Of a stretch of DNA of 35,736 nt, positions 17,427 to 26,418 are shown piece by piece. The stretch is from positions 413,183-448,918 of the forward strand of contig CAJNDS010002394.1 in NCBI GenBank assembly GCA_905221605.1. Reading direction: 5' to 3'. How positions within the stretch are numbered: position 1 is the first letter of the stretch; the number at the start of each line of letters is the position of its first letter. The notes under the pieces are model-generated. The model made no database searches and was not told where the DNA came from. It saw nothing but the letters and a program-made list of their open reading frames with translations. The translations under genes and the position numbers were made by a program. The stretch comes from Symbiodinium natans. Lineage: Eukaryota; Sar; Dinophyceae; Suessiales; Symbiodiniaceae.

Positions 17427-17730
17427 CCTTGGGGACGAAATGAACCCTAAGATTTGAGGGCATGTCCCTATACTACTGTAGGTCCCTACTAAGGTTTATG
17501 GACCTTATAAGCCCTAAACCCTAAACCCTAAACCCTAAACCCTAAACCCTAAACCCTAAACCCTAAACCCTAAACCCTAAACCCTAAACCCTAAACCCTA
17601 AACCCTAAACCCTAAACCCTAAACCCTAAACCCTAAACCCAATCCCTAAACCTAAACCTAAAACCAAAAACCCTGAACCCTAAACCCTAAACCCTAAACC
17701 CAACCCTTTTTGGGTTCATTTGGTTTCCAA
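17427..17730. mobile_element. MITE-like element with internal 194-bp telomeric array
   Basis: Left arm: CCTTGGGGACGAAATGAACC, then CTAAGATTTGAGGGCATG. The interior has CCCTACTAAGGTTTATGGAC, shared with 2836-2926. Right arm: CCCTTTTTGGGTTCATTTGG, then TTTCCAA. Bases 17512-17705 between them are a CCCTAAA array, near-perfect for about eighteen units, then CCTAAA and CCCTGAA variants. Without the array the element would be about 110 bp, like 6534-6644. Confidence 0.77.
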
Positions 17731-18483
17731 TGCTGTTCTCTGCCGCCGCAGGACCAACTGAGGGAGCAAAGGTCTCGGAGCTGGCTTTGTGAATGTCTTC
17801 CTTGCCGCTGACGTCGCTTAGGGTTTAGGGTTTAGGGTGTAGGGTGTAGGGTGTTTAGGCTTTAGGATGCGTCTGAGGCCTTTCTAGGCAATTGAGGGTG
17901 CAGGGTCTCGGGGTACGATGGTTGAGGGTTAGGGCTCTTACCTGGCAAGTGCAAAGCTTTAAGTATAGCGGGGCTGGGGAGGAATCAGGGTTTTGGCACT
18001 TCGCCTGTTTTAACCCTGGCCTGAATCGGCACGGGGAATTATTGTCCTTTCAGTTTTCCACTCTTGCTGCCTATTCCAGAAGGCGCCAAGACCTCTACCC
18101 TTGAAGTACGTAAGGGGTCCTATCTTAATCCAAACACTTAAAGGTTTTTACTGAACCTTATACAGCCAAACCCTAAACCCTAAACCCTAAACCCCTGAAT
18201 GCGTAAGGTCTTTGGGTCTTCCTGGGCAAGAGGAGTCCAGACTTGCAGTGCAAAAGGTACAGGACCTCTCCGGCGGTGGATAAAAGCGGACCGTGTGGCC
18301 ACTAAGGGACAGTCAGAGACCTTGGCGAGTTTAGGGTTTAGGGCCCAAGGTCTTTTTGAGCATTCGCACAAATTCGCACAAAAGCCATGTTAGCACCAGC
18401 TGCATGCAATTCTACAGGTCGTGACCCCAGGCTAGTTGCATATCCACCCTGGAACTCCCTTCGTCTAAACAGATTAGGGTTTA
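17731..18483. other. Unassigned segments with short telomeric blocks
   Basis: TTTAGGG with TGTAGGG variants at 17818-17860, CCCTAAA at 18168-18197, TTTAGGG pairs at 18330-18343 and 18474-18489. The forward frame at 17892-18104 has no recognisable domain. Confidence 0.6.
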
Positions 18484-18600
18484 GGGTTTATGGTCCACAT
18501 ACCTTAAGAGCGATTGCAGTAGTCTAGGGTTCCTTAAGAGGGATTACAGTTGTCTAGGGTGTATGACCCCAAGTTTAGGGATTCATTGGGGTCCCCAAGG
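18484..18600. mobile_element. MITE-like element lacking its left terminus
   Basis: The right end (GTATGACCCCAAGTTTAGGG, then ATTCATTGGGGTCCCCAAGG) is typical of the CCTTGGGGACC family. Where the left terminal repeat should be, the sequence is a TTTAGGG pair running directly into the inner motif TTTATGGTCCACATACC. The interior carries two near copies of CCTTAAGAG(C/G)GATT(G/A)CAGT. Confidence 0.6.
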
Positions 18601-18606
18601 AAGAAA

Positions 18607-18995
18607 TCTCTCGCCTCTCTCGCCTCTCTCTCTATCTCTCTATCTCTCTATCTCTCTATCTCTCTATCTCTCTATCTCTCTATCTCTCTATCTCTCTATC
18701 TCTCTATCTCTCTATCTCTCTATCTCTCTATCTCTCTATCTCTCTATCTCTCTATCTCTCTATCTCTCTATCTCTCTATCTCTCTATCTCTCTATCTCTC
18801 TATCTCTCTATCTCTCTATCTCTCTATCTCTCTATCTCTCTATCTCTCTATCTCTCTATCTCTCTATCTCTCTATCTCTCTCTATCTCTCTATCTCTCTA
18901 TCTCTCTATCTCTCTATCTCTCTCTATCTCTCTATCTCTCTATCTATCTCTCTATCTCTCTGTCTCTCTATCTCTCTATCTCTCTCTCTCTCTCT
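18607..18995 (+). repeat. TCTCTCTA octamer array
   Basis: About 330 bases of perfect 8-bp TCTCTCTA repeats (about 18629-18960) with CT-rich edges, starting a few bases after the right end of the preceding element. Open frames here (Ser-Leu-Ser-Ile repeats) follow from the repeat and are not credible genes. Confidence 0.96.
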
Positions 18996-19555
18996 TGCAC
19001 TGATCCTGGTCAGCTATCGTACAGTTCAGATTTGTTTAGGGTGTAGGGCTTCGGGGCAGCAGAACGTTAGCTCAAGAGCCGAGATCAGCAAAAAAGACTG
19101 CTGTACTCTTGGCCCCATCCTTGGCAACCAAACCCAAACCCCAAGACGTTCAGACCTTCATCATCGGGTCCTCAGATCCGCGCTCACCCAAAGAATCTCC
19201 AGATAAGTTCCCTAACCCCTAAACCCTAAACCCTAGACCCTAAACCCTAGGCCCTGGACCCTAAACGAACAATTTCATGGCGCAGCGCATTCTCGTCACC
19301 TTGTTTGGCAGTCAGGGGGAGCCTTGGAGAAGGAGAGGCCCCCAGCAGCCCAAGAGACAAAAACTCAGAAATTCAGATGCTTGAGGAGTGATAGAGATCC
19401 ATAAACCACCTCTCGACTTCTAGAGCACCTACTGAAGAACCACCTGTCGCAGCTCTTGATGCTAGAGAACAACCGGTTGGATCATGTTGGATCTTTTTGG
19501 CTCAGGGTTTTTGGGCTCAGGGGTGAGCCCATGCTGCCCTGAGCCTTTTCCACTA
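18996..19555. other. Unassigned segments with one CCCTAAA block
   Basis: CCCTAAA-type repeats with CCCTAGA and CCCTGGA variants occupy 19213-19266. The flanks show no recognised gene. Confidence 0.6.
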
Positions 19556-19661
19556 TTTTAGGGTTTAGGTTTAGGGTTTAGGGTTTAGGGTTTAGGGTTT
19601 AGGGTTTAGGGTTTAGGGTTTAGGGTTTAGGGTTTAGGGTTTAGGGTTTAGGGTTTAGGGT
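19556..19661 (+). repeat. TTTAGGG block (106 bp)
   Basis: About fifteen units, near-perfect, with one TTTAGG unit at the left. Confidence 0.97.
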
Positions 19662-19902
19662 GTGCTCTGCCAACGATTTCGAGCACCTTGGCCTCCGTGT
19701 CGTACCATGTCGAGCACCTTAAAATTTCCTTGTGCCCTGTTTCGAGTTCGAAGATCTTGACCTGTGTGTCGGTGTGCCACATCTTGACCTCAGTTTCGGT
19801 GTGCGACGCTACGGTTTCGTGCAGACAGCACGCTTGCACGGTCCTCCCGTTCCGGCCCAGGTCTTTTGGTGTGTAGCTAAGTCCAGGTACCCAAAGCCCA
19901 CC
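19648..19902 (-). CDS. Possible exon or gene fragment, function unknown
   Basis: Reverse frame open for 84 codons across a segment boxed by TTTAGGG (19556-19661) and CCCTAAA (19898-19917). Its stop (CCC TAA) comes from the telomeric repeat. The protein is hydrophilic and has a loose internal repeat (TETEVKMW, TDTQVKIFELETG, DTEAKVLEIVG), with G/C-ending codons common in the middle. The repeat pattern hints at a beta-strand repeat protein, but I recognise no family. No convincing start codon; a GTG lies at 19837-19839. Chance remains possible. Confidence 0.28.
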   Translation of the reverse strand, partial: GGLWVPGLSYTPKDLGRNGRTVQACCLHETVASHTETEVKMWHTDTQVKIFELETGHKEILRCSTWYDTEAKVLEIVGRAHPKP

Positions 19903-20275
19903 CTAAACCCTAAACCCGGAAAACGATAAAGATTTTGGCGGAACTTGCAAGACGGTAGGAGGACACCCGGACTTGGCCTCAATGTATTGAGCATACCAGC
20001 GTATTCATGCGAACGATAAATTAGGGCCCCCAAAATGGAGATGCCAGTAGGGACTTGGTAAGTACCTCTTCCCCCGGAAAAAGGGCATGCCTGTATAGTT
20101 TTGTTGGGGATATCTGTTTGGTAGGTGCAATGTGGTCTAGGGAGGCTAAATCCGTGTTGAGGGCAAGCGGTTGAGGTTGGGGTTGAAGGGGTGCGGTCTG
20201 ACTCAGGAAATCTCCACACAAACTTCCCGGGTGGATTCTCATACCCACTAGCCCTAAACCCTAAACCCTAAGCCC
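19898..20275. other. CCCTAAA remnants and unassigned segment
   Basis: Two short CCCTAAA blocks (19898-19917 and 20250-20275) bound about 330 bases with no recognised gene. A reverse frame of 136 codons overlaps them but reads through telomeric repeat and has no domain I know. Confidence 0.5.
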
Positions 20276-20468
20276 TTAAAGAGGCCCTTGTTGCAGGGCT
20301 GTTGATTCTGGGGATTTATTTGTTTGCAGCCCATCCTGCTTTCAAGACCTTGCAAATCCAGGTCCCGCGCCGTCATCTTCGAGTGAAACCGCCGTCGCCC
20401 CTTCCGCTGCGTGGCAACACTCTCTTGCCCGACCCGTGATGCGTGGCAGGAGATCAGGGAGAATATGT

Positions 20469-20494
20469 GGGGGGGGGGGGGGGGGGGGGGGGGG
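20469..20494 (+). repeat. Poly-G tract (26 G)
   Basis: Twenty-six consecutive G, complementary in type and equal in length to the poly-C at 2958-2983. Bases 20276-20468 are unassigned. Confidence 0.9.
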
Positions 20495-20510
20495 AGATTT
20501 AAGTCTTGAA

Positions 20511-20554
20511 GCCCTAAACCCTAAACCCTAAACCCTAAACCCTAAACCCTAAAC
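20511..20554 (-). repeat. Last CCCTAAA block of the window
   Basis: Six perfect units. No telomeric block of two or more units occurs to the right of this point, in 15 kb. Confidence 0.97.
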
Positions 20555-20717
20555 GGGTTGCAAGGGTTGGGTCGCTGGTCTCATGGACTTCGGCTTGCAG
20601 AAAGTCCTGGTGTACCTCCCGCCCATGCGTCACGGGTGAAGTTAATTCCTGACCTCGTGCGGCTGGTCCAAATCCACAGCCGCAACTTGAGCAAATATGT
20701 AGCAGGTAATTATGGGT

Positions 20718-20850
20718 AATATATATATATATACAAAACATTGTAATGTATATATATATATATATAGATATATGTATAATACATTATATATATATATATA
20801 TATGTAAGAGGAACCTCTATGTACTATTTGACATGGCTGCTTTCTGTATT
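20718..20850. repeat. TA-rich junction
   Basis: Alternating TA runs (20718-20733, 20748-20772, 20784-20803) separated by a few bases, self-complementary, marking the change from the telomeric mosaic to the AT-rich satellite. Bases 20555-20717 are unassigned. Confidence 0.9.
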
Positions 20851-21865
20851 AAAGTTTTAATAGTTTTAATAGTTTTGAACTTTCAAAACAACATCCTAAA
20901 CTATTAAAATTTTAATTTTCCTTTTTAAGTTTTAATAGTTTTAATAGTTTACACTTTTAAAAAGGCTCCTAAACTATTAAAACTATTAAAAAGAAACGGC
21001 CTTGCCCAGGAGATTCCTGAACTCTTAAAACTATTAAAACTTTTAAAACCATTAAAACTATTAAAACTATTAAAACTATTAAAACTATTAAAACTATTAA
21101 AACTATTAAAACTATTAAAACTATTAAACAGGCTTCTTTTGAATAGTTTTAATAGTTTTAATAGTTTCAACTTTTAAAAAGCCTCCCGAACTATTAAAAC
21201 TATTAAAAAGAAGCCTTTTTAGTAGTTTTAATAGTTTTAATACTTTTAATAGTTTTAATAGTTTTAAAAGTTTTAAAAGTTCGGGAATCTCCAGGCCAGG
21301 CCTTTTCCTTTTAAGTTTTAATAGTTTTAATAGTTTCAACTATTAAAAAGGCTTCGAAACTATTAAAGCTATTAAAAAGAAACGGCCTTGGCCAGGAGAT
21401 TCCTGAACTTTTGAAACTATTAAAACTTTTAAAACTATTAAAACTATTAAAACTTTTAAAAAGGTTTCTTTTTAATAGTTTTAATAGTTTTAATAGTTTC
21501 AACTTTTAAAAAGCCTCCTAAACTATTAAAACTATTAAAAAGAAACGGCCTTGCCCAGGAGATTCCTGAACTTTTAAAACTATTAAAACTTTTAAAACTA
21601 TTAAAACTATTAAAACTATTAAAACTATTAAAACTATTAAAAAGGCTTCTTTTTAATAGTTTTAATAGTTTTAATAGTTTCAACTTTTAAAAAGCCTCCC
21701 GAACTATTAAAACTATTAAAAAGAAGCCTTTTTAATAGTTTTAATAGTTTTGAAAGTTTTAAAAGTTCAGGAATCTCCAGGCCAGGCTTTTTCCTTTTTA
21801 TGTTTTAATAGTTTTAATAGTTTTAATAATTTCAACTTTTAAAAAGCCTCCCAAACTATTAAAAA

Positions 21866-22419
21866 CTAGCGGCTCGATTTGGCCAATTTTTCCCGGGCAG
21901 TCTGCGGGCAAAATTTGGCCAAATCGGGCTGCTCGTCGTACGCGATAACAATTAAATAATTTCCGGCCTCCAGAAAGGCGCGGTTCGATTTGGCCAATTT
22001 TTGCCGGGCAGGCTCCGGGCAAAATTTGGCCAAATCGGGCTGCTCGTCGTACGCGATGAGAAATGCGCGGGTCGATTTGGCCAAATTTTGCCGGGCAGCC
22101 TCCGGGCAAAATTTGGCCAAATCGAGCCGCGCATTTCTCATCGCATAACGAAGAGCAGCCCGATTTGGCCAAATTTTGCCCGGAGCCTGCCCGGCAAAAT
22201 TTGGCCAAATCGAGCCGCGCCTTTCTGGAGGCCCAAAACTATTTAAATTATGTAAATAATAAAAATAAAAAAAACAATGAAATAATTCCGGGCCTCCAGA
22301 AAGGCGCGGCTCGATTTGGCCAAATTTTGCCGGGCAGGCTCCGGGCAAAATTTGGCCAAATCGGGCTGCTCGTCGTACGCGATGAGAAATGCGCGGCTCG
22401 ATTTGGCCAAATTTTGCCG
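21866..22419. repeat. GC-rich palindromic module (ATTTGGCCAAAT family) inside the AT satellite
   Basis: Several hairpin units built from CGATTTGGCCAAATTTTGCC and its complement, around a short GC-rich centre, joined by GGGCTGCTCGTCGTACGCGA-type linkers and bounded by GGCCTCCAGAAAGGCGCGG. AT-rich linkers (21947-21962 and 22235-22289) sit inside it. Both edges with the 9-bp satellite are abrupt (about 21866 and 22419/22420). It is the same family as 25981-26418. Confidence 0.92.
22105..22419. repeat. Long inverted repeat, about 130-bp arms with AT-rich centre
   Basis: Left arm about 22105-22234 and right arm 22290-22419 are inverse complements with a handful of differences near 22143-22155. 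The innermost 74 bases of each arm (22161-22234, 22290-22363) match perfectly by eye. The centre (22235-22289) is almost pure A/T. The right arm ends exactly where TTTTAATAG repeats resume. Confidence 0.88.
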
Positions 22420-24440
22420 TTTTAATAGTTTTAATAGTTTTAATAGTTTCAACTTTTCAAAAGCCTCCCGAACTATTAAAACTATTAAAAAGAAGCCTTT
22501 TTAATAGTTTTAGTAGTTTTAATAGTTTTAATAGTTTTAATAGTTTTAAAAGTTTTAAAAGTTCGGGAATCTCCAGGCCAGGCTTTTTCCTTTTAAGTTT
22601 TAATAGTTTTAGTAGTGTTAATAATTTCAACTTTTAAAAAGCCTCCCGAACTATTAAAACTATTAAAAAGAAGCCTTTTTAATAGTTTTAATAGTTTTAA
22701 TAGTTTTAATAGTTTTAAAAGTTCGGGAATCTCCAGGCCAGGCCTTTTCCTTTTTAAGTTTTAATAGTTTTAATAGTTTTAATAGTTTCAACTTTTAAAA
22801 AGGGGCCGAAACTATTAAAACTATTAAAACGAAACGGCCTTGGCCACGAGATTCCTGAACTTTTGAAACTATTAAAACTTTTAAAACTATTAAAACTATT
22901 AAAACTATTAAAACTATTAAAACTATTAAAAAGGTTTCTTTTTAATAGTTTTAATAGTTTTAATAGTTTCAACTTTTAAAAGCCTCCTAAGCTATTAAAA
23001 CTATTAAAAAGAAACGGCCTTGGCCAGGAGATTCCTGAACTTTTAAAACTATTAAAACTTTTAAAACTATTAAAACTATTAAAACTATTAAAAAGGCTTC
23101 TTTTTAATAGTTTGAATAGTTTTAATAGTTTCAACTTTTAAAAAGCCTCCCGAACTATTAAAACTATTAAAAAGAAGCCTTTTTAATAGTTTTAATAGTT
23201 TTAATAGTTTTAATAGTTCGGGAATCTCCAGGCCAGGCTTTTTCCTTTTTAAGTTTTAATAGTTTTAATAGTTTTAATAATTTCAACTTTTAAACAGCCT
23301 CCCAAACTATTAAAACTATTAAAAGAATCCTTTTTAATAGTTTTAATAGTTTTAATAGTTTTTATATTTTTTTATAGTTTTAATAGTTTTAACAGTTTTA
23401 AAAGTTCGGGAATCTCCTTGCCAGGCCTTTTCCTTTTTAAGTTTTAATAGTTTTAATAGTTTTAATAGTTTCAACTTTTAAAAAGCCTCCCAAACTATTA
23501 AAACTATTAAAAAGAAGCCTTTTTAATAGTTTTAATAGTTTTAGTAGTTTTAATAGTTTTAAAAGTTTTAAAAGTTCGGGAATCTCCAGGCCAGGCCTTT
23601 TCCTTTTTAAGTTTTAATAGTTTTAATAGTTTTAATAGTTTTAATAGTTTTAATAGTTTTAATAGTTTTAATAGTTTCAACTTTTAAAAAGGCTCCGAAA
23701 CTATTAAAACTATTAAAAAGAAACGGCCTTGGCCAGGAGATTCCTGAACCTTTGAAACTATTAAAACTTTTAAAACTATTGAAACTATTAAAACCATTAG
23801 AAAGGCTTCTTTTTAATAGTTTTAATAGTTTTAATAGTTTCAACTTTTAAAAAGCCTCCCGAACTATTAAAACTGTTAAAAAGAAGCCTTTTTAATAGTT
23901 TTAATAGTTTGAATAGTTTTAATAGTTTTAAAAGTTTTAAAAGTTCGGGAATCTCCAGGCCAGGCTTTTTCCTTTTTAAGTTTTAATAGTTTTAATAGTT
24001 TTAATAATTTCAACTTTTAAAAAGCCTCCCAAACTATTAAAACTATTAAAAAGAATCCTTTTTAATAGTTTTAATAGTTTTAATAGTTTTAATAGTTTTA
24101 AAAGTTTTAAAAGTTCGGGAATCTCCAGGCCAGGCCTTTTCCTTTTTAAGTTTTAATAGTTTTAATAGTTTTAATAGTTTCAACTTTTAAAAAGCCTCCC
24201 AAACTATTAAAACTATTAAAAAGAAACGGCCTTGGCCAGGAGATTCCTGAACCTTTGAAACTATTAAAACTTTTAAAACTATTAAAACTATTAAAACTAG
24301 GTTTCTTTTTAATAGTTTTAATAGTTTTAATAGTTTCAACTTTTAAAAAGCCTCCCAAACTATTAAAACTATTAAAAAGAAGCCTTTTTAATAGTTTTAA
24401 TAGTTTTAAAAGTTTTAAAAGTTCGGGAATTTCCTGGCCA

Positions 24441-25425
24441 GGGCCCCGGGCCTCTTCCCAATACTAAATCACGAGCCCGGGCCTTCCCCCAATACTAGAT
24501 GACGAGCCCGGACCTCTCCCCAATACTAAATCACAAGCCCAAGCCTCTACCCAATACTAAATTACGAGCCCGGGCCTCCCCCAAATACTAAATCACGAGC
24601 CCGAGCCTCCCCCCAATACTAAATCACGAGCCCGAGCCTCCGCCCAATACTAAATCACGAGCCCGGGCCTCTCCCCAATACTAAATCACAAGCCCAAGCC
24701 TCCCCCCAATACTAAATCACGAGCTCGGGCCTCCCCCCAATACTAAATGACGAGCCCGAGCATCCTCTCAATACTAAATCACGAGCCCAGGCCTCCCCCC
24801 AATACTAAACTACGAGCCCGGGCCTCACTCCAATACTAACCTGCCATGAGATTCCTGAACTTTCAAAACTTTTAAAACTTTTAAAACTATTAAAACTTTT
24901 AAAACTTTTAAAACTATTAAAAAAGCATCGGGCCATCTCCCAATACTAAATTACGAGCCCGGGCCTCCCTCCAATACTAAATCACGAGCCCGGGCCTCCC
25001 CTCAATACTAAATCACGAGCCGGGCCTCCCCCCAATACTAAATCACGAGCCCGAGCCTTACCCCAATACTAAATCACGAGCCCAGGCCTCTCCCCAATAC
25101 TAAACTACAAGCCCTGGCCTCCTTCCAATACTAACCGGCCATGAGATTCCTGAACTTTCAAAACTTTTAAAACTTTTAAAACTATTAAAACTTTTAAAAC
25201 TTTTAAAACTATTAAAAAAGCCTCGGGCCTTCTCCCAATACTAAATTACGAGCCCGGGCCTTCTCCCAATACTAAATCACGAGCCCGGGCCTTCTCCCAA
25301 TACTAAATCACGAGCCGGGGCCTCCCCCCAATACTAAATCACGAGCCCGAGCCTCCCCCCAATACTAAATCACGAGCCCGGGCCTCCCCCCAATACTAAA
25401 TCACGAGCCCGGTCCTCCCCCGGAA
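24441..25425 (+). repeat. 31-bp satellite (26 units of CCCAATACTAAATCACGAGC type)
   Basis: Twenty-six occurrences of AATACTAA/AATACTAG at 30-31-bp spacing, with variation mainly in the C-rich part. Units run head to tail with no unique spacers. Two interruptions (about 24842-24927 and 25137-25221) contain the type-A spacer (GAGATTCCTGAAC) and TTTTAAAACT repeats of the neighbouring 9-bp satellite. They lie 296 bp apart, giving a higher-order unit of seven 31-mers plus one interruption. The array begins directly at a type-B spacer of that satellite. Confidence 0.95.
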
Positions 25426-25442
25426 GCGGGCCAGCCCCCCCT

Positions 25443-25506
25443 CCTTTTCCATTTAAATTATTTAAATTATTCAAATTATAAAAATTATGTAAATTATATA
25501 AATTAG
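25443..25506. repeat. AT-rich linker (AAATTATT-type)
   Basis: Repeated TTTAAATTA/TTCAAATTA words. Similar linkers flank the GC-rich palindromic modules at 22235-22289 and 26430-26520. Confidence 0.85.
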
Positions 25507-25540
25507 GGTCGCGTCACTTTGGTCAGATTTTGCCGGGCCC

Positions 25541-25975
25541 CGCGTAGATCCAGGCAGATTTTGTCCATGGTGATTTCTCCAAAATACAAAGGACAAAATC
25601 TGCCTGGATCTACGCATCACTTTTTTTGTAAGAAACAGCGCCGCGTAGATCCGGGCAGATTTTGTCCATGGTGTTTTCTCAAAAAACACGAAGGACAAAA
25701 TCTGCCTGGATCTACGCGGCACTTTTTTTTGTAAGAAACAGCCCCGCATAGATCCAGGCAGATTTTGTCCATGGTGTTTTCTCAAAAAACACGAAGGACA
25801 AAATCTGCCTGGATCTACGCGGCACTTTTTTTTGTAAGAAACAGCCCCGCGTAGATCCAGGCAGATTTTGTCCATGGTGTTTTGTCAAAAAACACGAAGG
25901 ACAAAATCTGCCTGGATCTACGCGGCACTTTTTTTGTAAGAAACAGCCCCGCGTAGATCCAGGCAGATTTTGTGC
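25541..25975. repeat. 102-bp hairpin satellite (CGCGTAGATCCAGGCAGATT family)
   Basis: Unit starts at 25541, 25642, 25745, 25848 and 25950 (spacing 101-103 bp; the last unit is truncated at the junction with the 87-bp array). Within a unit, CGCGTAGATCCAGGCAGATT, then TTGTCC, pairs with GGACAAAATCTGCCTGGATC, then TACGCG, across a short centre that can itself fold (GTGTTTT paired with AAAACAC). Units are joined by a T-run and GTAAGAAACAGC. Confidence 0.94.
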
Positions 25976-25980
25976 GTGGC

Positions 25981-26418
25981 AGCCCGATTTGGCCAAATTT
26001 TGCCCGGAGGCTGCCCGGGAAAATTTGGTCAAATCGAGCCGCGCATTTCTCATCGCAATCGAGCCGCGCATTTCTCATCGCATACGAAGAGCAGCCCGAT
26101 TTGGCCAAAATTTGCCCGGAGGCTGCCCGGCAAAATTTGGCCAAATCGAGCCGCGCATTTCTCATCGCATACGAAGAGCAGCCCGATTTGGCCAAATTTT
26201 GCCCGGAGGCTGCCCGGCGAAATTTGGCCAAATCGAGCCACGCATTTCTCATCGCGTACGAAGAGCAGCCCGATTTGGCCAAATTTTGCCCGGAGGCTGC
26301 CCGGCATAATTTGGCCAAATCGAGCCGCGCATTTCTCATCGCATACGAAGAGCAGCCCGATTTGGCCAAATTTTGCCCGGAGGCTGCCCGGCAAAATTTG
26401 GCCAAATCGAGCCGTGCC
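25981..26418. repeat. 87-bp hairpin satellite (ATTTGGCCAAAT family)
   Basis: Units starting AGCCCGATTTGGCC at 25981, 26093, 26180, 26267 and 26354. The last three spacings are exactly 87 bp. The first is 112 because of a 25-bp tandem duplication in the linker (about 26036-26085). Each unit is a hairpin: CGATTTGGCCAAATTTTGCC and its complement around CGGAGGCTGCCCGG. The linker GAGCCGCGCATTTCTCATCG matches that of 21866-22419. Reading frames across it are artefacts of the repeat. Confidence 0.95.

Larger units (their letters stand above)
1..20554. repeat. Telomere-repeat mosaic compartment (about 60 TTTAGGG/CCCTAAA blocks)
   Basis: Blocks of the heptamer TTTAGGG, or its complement CCCTAAA, recur every few hundred bases from base 4 to base 20554 and then stop. 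Both orientations occur and are intermixed, so this is not one terminal telomere but an interstitial or subtelomeric mosaic. Blocks run from two repeats to 265 bp. Many carry point variants such as GGGCTTAGGG, and some contain homogeneous variant sub-arrays. TTTAGGG is the canonical telomere unit of plants, many green algae and dinoflagellates or chromerids. Intervening segments are mostly single-copy within this window. Confidence 0.92.
20851..24440. repeat. 9-bp satellite (TTTTAATAG / CTATTAAAA) in inverted higher-order units
   Basis: Runs of TTTTAATAG switch to CTATTAAAA and back many times. Runs are separated by two recurring spacers that are inverse complements. Type A is GGCCAGGAGATTCCTGAAC, at about 20993, 21381, 21543, 22832, 23012, 23724 and 24229. 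Type B is GTTCGGGAATCTCCAGGCCA, at about 21279, 21764, 22560, 22722, 23216, 23405, 23575, 23943, 24113 and 24420. A further spacer, AACTTTTAAAAAGCCTCC, lies mid-unit. Unit lengths are mostly 150-220 bp. Because 9 is a multiple of 3, every frame stays open, giving Asn-Ser-Phe or Lys-Leu-Leu translations that are not genes. Confidence 0.95.

Noticed and set aside
18550-19206. 218-codon forward frame
   Set aside because: Most of it is the TCTCTCTA octamer array, which has no stop in several frames; the flanks show no recognisable domain.
19487-19501. Dinoflagellate spliced-leader-like tail (TTTTTGGCTCAGG)
   Set aside because: Only about twelve bases resemble the 3' part of the leader, with a mismatch. 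The 5' part is absent and no gene follows. Not usable as evidence of lineage.
1-20554. A true chromosome end
   Set aside because: Blocks occur in both orientations, are short and separated by unique DNA, and the window does not begin or end in a long pure array. Interstitial or subtelomeric is the safer call.
20949-24467. Many 60-80-codon frames rich in Asn-Ser-Phe or Lys-Leu-Leu
   Set aside because: They are translations of the 9-bp satellite, whose length is a multiple of three and which lacks stops in several frames.
24441-25425. Possible CRISPR array
   Set aside because: Units of 31 bp follow one another with no unique spacers, and the C-rich variable part is only a degenerate part of the unit. 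It is a satellite.
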